The translations under genes were made by a program, and so were the position numbers. Below, one piece after another: positions 28,101 to 37,100 of a stretch of 64,000 nt of DNA. Origin of the DNA: Odiellus spinosus (taxonomy: Eukaryota; Arthropoda; Arachnida; Opiliones; Phalangiidae); contig OY987229.1 of assembly GCA_963920705.1 (NCBI GenBank), positions 22,789,728 to 22,853,727 of the forward strand, read 5' to 3'. Within the stretch, counting starts at the first letter, position 1. Each line of letters opens with the position of its first letter. The notes under the pieces are model-generated. The model did not search any database. It was not told the DNA's origin and was given only the letters and a program-made list of their open reading frames with translations.

Positions 28101-31100
28101 AAATTGAGATTTGGGAAAATTGAGATTTGATAAATACACCCCCTGTAAAATATGAAAATGATAAATACACCCCCTGTAAAAAATGAAAAAGATAAATACA
28201 CCCCCTGTAAAAAATAAAAATGATAAATACACCCCCTGTAAAAAATAAAAATAATAAATACACCCCCTGTAAAAAATAAAAATAATAACACCCTTTGTAA
28301 ATAAATAAAACACCCTTTGAAAACCAAATAGGCTTAAAAAATAAAACACCTCTTTACACAATCGAACATAATTAAACAAATTCGAAAATTTTTATTTAAA
28401 TTTGACCAAAAAAACAAAAATGATTTAAATATTTTTTTTTTAATCCTTGTCTTTGTGTAGGGCGAAGAGCGTATCAGGGTAAACGCACGTAGTTCCGAAG
28501 ATCCGAATCAACCAATCATTAGCGAAGAGTTCAAGAATGAAAAAACCGTGTACGATTTCTTTCATAAAGGATGGAAAGATTCGAGTAAAATTATAATTTA
28601 TATTTTGATTTAAAGACTAAGATTTGATAGTTGAAGACCTTTGATAAGTTTCGTGTTGATTGGATATCACCTTGCCTTCTTATTATATCGCGTGTTGAAT
28701 TGGTCCATAGTTACCAAAGAATAGGTTGAAGATAAATAAACCACAAGCTTAAAAATTAAACACTCGAATAAAACACAACATTCTACCACAAATTCATTCG
28801 TGATGAAAAAAAAACAAAAAAAAAACAATTAAACTTGAATTTGATTTCCTCATTCTATAACAATAAAACTTGCCTTCCAACTTGACCCTAACATTGCACA
28901 CGGGGTGTTGCTTCCTTTATGTATTTGTCCATATTGTTTTAAACTATGCAACTTTTCAAAAACTCCGAAAATTTAATATTTCTAAAGTTTTGAAGGAGTT
29001 TTAAATTTTAAAAACAGTGCTCTGAAATCACTTTTAATTTCTTTTTTCATAAAATTAATTTATTTTGAAAGATATTTTCGTTTTTTTTTTTAGATAACGG
29101 TCCTTGTTTGGGAACCAGAGACCCCAAAACCGGAAAATACAAATGGATCAACTTTAGTGATGTATGGGAAAGCGCCAAGGGAGTTGGATCGGGAATTATA
29201 GAAATCGGTTATCCACAAGGTCAGGATACGTTAGTAGGAATAAGTTGCAGAAACAGAGAAGAGGTAAGATAATTATATTGTAATTCTTAATCAAGGCGAC
29301 AATTCGACAGTCTATTATCTAAAATAGGCTATCAAGAATATTTACGAACTCCAAATGGAAATTGAGTTCGTTAAAAAACGATTTAAAATATATATACATA
29401 TGTCATAGAACAAAATTACCGCGACAGTAAAAAATACTACATGATACTACGTCATCACGTGATTCTGGTACCTTCTGGCGCGAGTGATAAGTTAGCTTTC
29501 GCGCCGTATTTTTCGTAGAAGTACTTAATTCAGAAAGTCCTACTTTTCGTAGCAAAATTACCGTTAATATTACCGGAAAAATAATCATCTGTCTATTTTT
29601 GATATTTTAATTTTGAAGTTTATTAATAACGCGTCAGCCCAATATGGCTGACGTGAATATGGCGTTCTAATACTATGATATCTTTCAGTTCGTCTTCAGT
29701 TTCATGGGTACTTGCGCGTATTCCTCGATAATAGTACCATTTTATAATCACATGCCACAAGACGCCGTCACTTTTGTAATTGAACAAAGTAAGTGTTTTT
29801 GTACCGTGACGCGAATGTACCGCAAAAAATTATGTTTTTCTCCGCGAAATTAGCCTTAACTGTCCAGGCAAAAATAGATTAACGGTTGTAAACTATCCTT
29901 ATAGCGGAAATTCCAATTTTCATTTGTGACACGGAAGAGAAAGCCAACTTCGTTATCACCAATAAATTCAAGTTCCCAAAACTGAAACATTTAATTTTCA
30001 TTGGAACTCTACCGAAGACAATACTGAACGCGGCGAAGAACGCTGGAATTGAAGCCCTCTCCTTTACAGATCTAAAGGTCAGATTTTGGTATTTAAGTAG
30101 TAAACATTTCAATTTTGGTCAAATACGCTCCAAATTGGAAAATTAAAACTATCCCTTGAGCTGGCTCTACGTTCCGTCGTACGAACCGTCCCTCCATACG
30201 AACGTTAGCAGAAGTAGATGAAACCCTCCTTTGAAGTCTACTACTCTTATGTTCGATATAGCGCCCCTCTCTGTATGGGTAAAATTCACAATTTTACGAG
30301 ATCGGAGGGGTCCTACTTCGTACCCCCCTGTCTACGGAAAATTGGAAATTCTCTCTCCACAAACGACGACGTTTTTTTGACGAACTCCAAGGCTGCTAGA
30401 GATATTCGCTCGACGAACTCCCGCTCCGAAAATATCTATCGTTAGGAGGCGTACGAATCGCGCTTTTTAAAACTAACCCATACAGTGAGGGGTAGACAAG
30501 ACCATGGAGTAATAGACTTCAAAGGAGGGTTTCATCGGCTTCTGACGTTAGATATAAAACTACATATTTAGTTTTAATTTTTTCTTTAGATTTTGGGAGC
30601 AATAAAGTTGAAGAAAACAGTGGTGAGTATTTTTTTTTTTTTTTTCCTTTCTCTCTGATACGAACAATAACCAAAATTAACTCGTAGACAGGGTTCTCAA
30701 TGGCTTTTAACCATCCCATGTTATAAAGGCATCCGAAAAACCACCACTGCCCCACTTATGTACCTGATTCCGACATATATTCACTTATTAAGTTATATAT
30801 AATATCATCTGTAGCCTAAATTTTATTAACTATCTATAACCTTACAATTCAATTTCGGTGTTTGTACACAAGCCACCCGTCGCCTTTATGAGCAGATAAA
30901 TATATAAATAAATCAGGTAAATTTAAATGAGAGAGAATAATCTATTTGAATATTAACTGTATAAAATATCAGTTTCCAGACAAATTTAACTTTTCGAACG
31001 CATGCTCAATTGACCAATAAACCAAATTGCTTTAATTCATTTCAATTAAGTTTATTCAAAATAAATACACCCCCTGTAAAATAAATAATCAAAAATTTTA

Positions 31101-34100
31101 CAAGGGGTAGCCTTGTAAAAAAATAAATACACCCCCTGTAAAATAAATAATCAAAAATTTTACAAGGGGTAGCCTTGTAAAAAAAGTAAATACACCCCCT
31201 GTAAAATTTTAAATTGTAAAAAAAAATAAATACACCCCCTGTAAAATAAATAAAAGATTATTTTTACAGGGGGTGTATTTATTTTTTTTTACAATTTAAA
31301 ATTTTTGATTATTTATTTTACAGGGGGTGTATTTATTTTTTTTTACAAGGGGTACCCCTTGTATAATTTTTGATTATTTATTTTACAGGGGGTGTATTTA
31401 TTTTTTTTACAAGGGTACCCCTTGTTAGTTAGTTTAGTATATTCTATAAAGGCCAAGTCAATTCTATAAAGGTCAAGTAATAACGTAGGATAGATCAAAC
31501 AAAGATCAGCGAATTAAATCCTGATTAAACATTGCCCTAAAATCATTAACTTCTGATCGAATATCGTCCAAAAGAGCTATATTTCCTGATCCAACATTGT
31601 CCTAAAAAGCATTATTTCCTGATCAAACATTCTTTATAAAAAAAAACTATAATTTACTTTGATGATAACTAAAAGATGGAATGCTTCTTCACAGAGTATC
31701 TTTCCACACCAAAAAATTTATATTGGTTGTTTTAATTTGTATGGTAATTTGTCTCCCTGTCTTATGTTTTCATTTACTACATTATTAGAAACCAAAGCCG
31801 GAGGATTTGTTCACGATCTGTTGGACAAGCGGAACCACTGGTAAGATCTCAAGAGTGTTTGAGAGCATATAACAACGAAGCTAGGTTTCGAAGTATAGCG
31901 AAAAAAAGTCTAAGTTCCTGATAATTTATATTTCTTTTTATAGGAATGCCAAAAGGTGCTTTGATAACTCATCAAAATATTGTCAGTACTTTGATTAGTA
32001 TTTCGGAAACAACTGGGGTAAGCTTTCGTTCAACCGTGTTTTATTGGAATTTTGGAAATTGATAATTTCCTTAAAAATATTAATTTACATTATACCAAAA
32101 GTCTATTATAAAAGTAAACAACACCCCATAGCTTAATACTATTCGCAAAGGGCCGGGTAAAGGTACTAGCCCATCACTTAAAACTAGCCAAAAACGTCAA
32201 CACCCCCGTCTAGTTCGAGTGAATTGGACGGGGCGTAATTTAGGCGGGCCGCGCTTGGCTATATAGTCTTCCCCCAACTCCTGAATTTCTCCACTATTTA
32301 CAGCGTCTGAGGCCGCTAGAGTGTCTCGAATCCGAATCTGCCGGTACATTTACCCAGATTGCTGATAGCATTAAGCTACGGGGCGTTGTTTACTTCATGG
32401 AAAAAGGTTATAAACTTCTGTACTTGTATATATAGATAAACACACTCAAAGGAAAAAAAACAATATCGTACATGCCAACGGGTCACATCTACGAATTAAT
32501 GTCAGAGGTAAAACGTGGATTCCAAGTGACTGTGTTACTTGGGTTACTACTTTTCTCATCTATGGATCACTTGTTGAACACTTCACTCGATAAGAAGTGT
32601 TATTAAGTGTTGATAATATTATAGTCTTAACGATTTAGGTGCAAGCTTTAGGCGGTGGAAGTCCTATTGGGTTTTTCGGCGGCGATGTTCTCAAATTAAT
32701 AGAGGATATAAAAGAATTAAAGCCTCAAGTGATACCGATGGTGCCTCGAATATTGAACCGATTGTATCACACGCTACTATCTGACATCATGAAACATCCA
32801 ATCAAACGGTTGTTTCTAAAAACAGCCATGAACGCCAAAATAAAACTCTTGAAAAAGTAATTGAATATTTTCAGCCTTATAGGAAGAATGAAGAAGAAAC
32901 TCAAGTTATATCGTCTATAAAATTTTTCTTGAAAATTTTCTAGTATTTACTGTTTTTTCCAGAGAAATTTTAATTTACAGAATAGGGGAGTTGCCAAATT
33001 TCGCGCGTTTTATATTTCCCGCTAAAATTGTAGCGGGAAAAAAGCGCGCGAATTTCTGCGCGCGCCATTGTCGATTAAAATCATTTTTACGAAAGCGCGC
33101 GAAAAATCTCGCGATATTTTTTCGCGCTGAAGGTTTTTAAATTTTTTCCACCGTCGTCTTATTTTTAGTAGTAGAGTCGATAAAAATAACTTGTGATTTG
33201 GCTCCATTCTCCCTTTATGAACTGTACCCATTTTGTAACTAGTTAATTTCGTATTTATAGGGGTATTGTAAAGACAGATACAATATGGGACAGATTCTTG
33301 TTCAAAAGTGTTCGAGATATGTTCGGTGGTAACGCGGATACAATCATTACTTCAGCCGCTCCCATGTCATCCGAGATTAGCCAATTTTATAGATGCTCTA
33401 CGGGATGTCATGTAAGAACCAATTTCAAATCTTCGTAAGAACCTAAGTAATAGTTTGGGATACTTTAGTGTGAAAGTTTTTAGTCCTAGAATTATTAAAT
33501 CGAACGTATTTGGCAGTCTAAATAGTGTGTGAAATGCGCCCAAAGTTAATCACCACTTATATTATTATACGAATAGATTTATGACATTTACGGACAAACA
33601 GAAATTGGAGGCGTCACAGTATCATCACCTTTCGATATTGAAGGAGGTAAAATTACCATTACAAGTACTTTTCATAAAATAAAACAAAGGAAAGTATATG
33701 GAAAATTAAAAATTTCAGGTAACGTTGGTGTACCAGCTATTGGGAGCATGATTAAATTAGTGGATGTCCCCGAAATGGGCTATTTGGCCAAAGACGACAT
33801 TGGTGAGGTTAGAATGATTGCCTCCAAAAAACTAATCATTATGGAAGTCCTTCAAATTGAGTATTTATACAAATTCTTATATTTCTTCGCGGTATATGTT
33901 CGTAGATCTGCGTTAAAGGACCGAATGTCATTCAGGGTTACTTTAAAAACCCAAAATCCACGAAAGAAACGATAGACGAAGATGGATGGCTACATACGGG
34001 TGATGTTGGAAAATGGCTACCGGTAAGTAGAAACTATTCTACGATTTTAGTACGGCTAACTAATCCTAGCTTATCCAAACACTGAACATTGGGCGACTTC

Positions 34101-37100
34101 TAAAATCTAATTTCTTTTAGAGCTCGGAATTTGTCTAACTTTTATTAAATTGGATCAGAAGCCGATGAAACCCTCCTTTGAAGTCTATTACTCCCTGGTC
34201 TTGTCTACCCCTCTCTGTATGGGTTATTCTCAAAAGGCGCGATTCGTACGCCTCCTAACGGTAGATATTTTCGGAGCGGGAGTTCGTCGAGCGAATATCT
34301 CTAGCAGCCTCGGAGTTCGTCAACCAAACGTCGTCGTTTGTGGAGAGAGAGAATTTCCAATTTTCCTTAGACAGGGGGGTATGAAGTAGGACCCCTCCGA
34401 TCTCGTAAAATTGGGAATTTTACCCATACAGAGAGGAGCGCTATATCGAACATTAGAGTAGTAGACTTCAAAGGAGGGTTTCATCTACTTCTGATTGGAT
34501 AGATCTACTAAATTAAATTTTGATATTATATATTTGGTTAAAACATCAGTCCAGTTAACTTATCCGAAGATAAAATAAAATAATATCCGAAAATGGAAAC
34601 TTATCCTAGAATATTATCCGAGATATATATTTCGGATAACACTTTAAAAAATATATTTTCTTCAAAAATAAGTGCGTTCATTTAATTTTTTTTTTTTTTT
34701 TAGAACGGTACCATGGCAATTGTCGATCGAAAAAAGAATTTATTCAAACTTAGCCAGGTAAGAATATTTTAAATATTTATAATTGTCTAATTATACTGTA
34801 GATGGGCTAAATCTTATTTCCAATATCCGTGCTACACGGTTAAAAAATATTTCATTTTAGGGTAAATATAGTTATTTTATTTAGGGGGAGTATATTTCGC
34901 CCGAAAGAATTGAAAACGTTTACAACAGAAGTAATCTTATAGCCCAAATAATTGTGGAAGGTCTATCAAATAAAGTAAGCCAATTTTGGACCTAATTTTA
35001 GTCATATTTTAAACTATAACCATAAGTAAGTTAACACCTCTAAGTGTGTGGCCAAATGGACGCCATAAAGACCGCTTTAGTTCGAGAGATTTAAAGTATA
35101 GGATGACCCCAAAGTTACGTAAAAAAATTATAGCAATCATATTTTTAAATATAGGAAAATATAGGAGAATTACTAAAATTATAGGAAAATATAGGAGAAT
35201 TACAGAAATTATAGGAAAATATAGGAGAATTACAGAAATTATAGGAAAATATAGGAGAATTACTGAAATTATAGGAAAATATAGGAGAGCTACTGAAATT
35301 ATAGGAAAATATAGGAGAACTACTGAAATTATAGGAAAATATAGGAGAATTACTGAAATTATAGGAAAATATAGGAGAATTACTAAAATTATAGGAAAAT
35401 ATAGGAGAATTACTGAAATTATAGGAAAATATAGGAGAATTACTAAAATTATAGGAAAATATAGGAGAATTACTGAAATTATAGGAAAATATAGGAGAAT
35501 TACTGAAATTATAGGAAAATATAGGAGAATTACTGAAATTATAGGAAAATATAGGAGAATTACTAAAATTATAGGAAAATATAGGAGAATTACTGAAATT
35601 ATAGGAAAATATAAGAGAACTACTGAAATTGTAAGAAAATATGAGTTTCAAGTTATAATAAAACTTTTCAAAGGGTTAAAACCGCCGTATTCATCATTTT
35701 AAAACTAAACTCAGTGAAGATGTCACTAAACCCAAGTTGCCACAACTTTTTCAACTTAATTTTTGTTGTTTTTGAGCAACATCTCTATTAAAAATCATTT
35801 CATATTTGTATTTTTAAGCACCACATATATATAAACAAGATGGTTAAGCCCATAAAATAGCCACACACCTCATGTTCCAGTTTAACCTAACCTAACTGTT
35901 AGACACTAGATTAGCTGTCTCAACGCTCCATTGAGGTGGCTCTACGCTCCGTTAATTCCTATAATTGATCTCTAAATTTCCTATAAATTGTTTGGGGAAT
36001 TGGTTATCCTGATATAGAACCCATTGCCTAATTAGAAGTATTAATTTACTTATAGTATAATTATAATAAAATAATTAATCCATCGTATTTTAAACTCAAC
36101 CAGGAATACCCAATTGCGATTGTCATACCAGATTCGACCAATTTTTCTAGTTGGGCAGCGCACAAGGGCTTTAAAACTAACAATTTAAATGAACTCTACT
36201 CCAACATCGTAAGATACAATTCTAGCCCGTTTATGGGAAGGTTACCAGAAGCCGATGAAACCCTCCTTTGAAGTCTATTACTCCCTGGTCTTGTCTACCC
36301 CTCTCTGTATGGGTTATTCTCAAAAGGCGCGATTCGTACGCCTCCTAACGGTAGATATTTTCAGAGCGGGAGTTTGTCGAGCGAATATCTCTAGCAGCCT
36401 CGGAGTTCGTCAAAAAAACGTCGTCGTTTGTGGAGAGAGAGAATTTCCAATTTTGCGTAGACAGGGGGGTATGAAGTAGGACCCCTCCGATCTCGTAAAA
36501 TTGTGAATTTTACCCATACAGAGAGGAGCGCTGTATGGAACATTAGAGTAGTAGACTTCAAAGGAGGGTTTCATCGGCTTCTGAGGTTACGTAAAAATTA
36601 TTTGAAAATACCCGTAATGAAAGCTTTACACGGTGAACAAAGTAGCCCTACTGTTCGAACAAGGCTCAAAATCACATCCTTCATGATAGAAACGAAATAA
36701 ATTTTTTACGTAATCATTTAAGAAAACAAAATTTTTCTACTTCCATTTTCAAAATAATAAATGGATTCATCTTGTTAAAAAGTCCTGTTCAGATACTAAA
36801 TTTGCCTCAACTTTTTCCAATTAACTCGATTGAGTCACCGTAAATATTCGTTGGAATCATTCAACTCGATTGAGTTACCATTAATGTTGGAAAGAAAAAA
36901 AATTTAATTTTTTACTTACTTTCTTATATAGTTGAGTCCAAAAGATGTATCATGGCTTGACATGGCTTTAGTTATCAAATCGCGATCTCTGTCGTGTCCA
37001 CGCAAATTATATTTCATTCTCTAATTATTTTATGGTTCCCGTTGACGAAGGCATTTTTTTTTTTCTTCTCTTTTTCGGCGTGTAACGTAACGTCTTTACG

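Larger units (their letters stand above)
14520..28131. repeat. giant palindromic composite satellite (13.6 kb)
   Basis: Two tandem families alternate. A is a 15/16-bp unit, CTCAATTTTCCCAAAT or CTCAATTTTCCCAAT; B is a 17-bp unit, TGTATTTTTACAGGGGG. Left arm: A 14524-15215, B 15241-15609, A 15609-15855, B 15880-16266, A 16266-17205, B 17228-20162. Orientation then flips once. Right arm: B' 20171-23548, A' 23549-24114, B' 24115-24989, A' 24990-25824, B' 25825-27363, A' 27364-28131. In every module the A-to-B transition of one side passes through the same junction (AAAAATCTCTCAAATTTCC, or its inverse with GAGATATTTTTGAGA), while the other boundary runs directly from the B unit into A. There are therefore three A-junction-B modules on each side of one centre. 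Matching blocks differ in length between arms, so this is not a simple mirrored artefact. No real gene lies within it. Confidence 0.95.

Noticed and set aside
14520..28131. CRISPR-like appearance of short regular repeats
   Set aside because: There are no unique spacers, the repeats are directly abutting, and the context is a eukaryotic intron.
35046..35702. 218-codon plus frame and a 168-codon minus frame with decapeptide repeats
   Set aside because: 30-bp satellite within an ACSL intron; begins at a non-ATG codon; both strands open.
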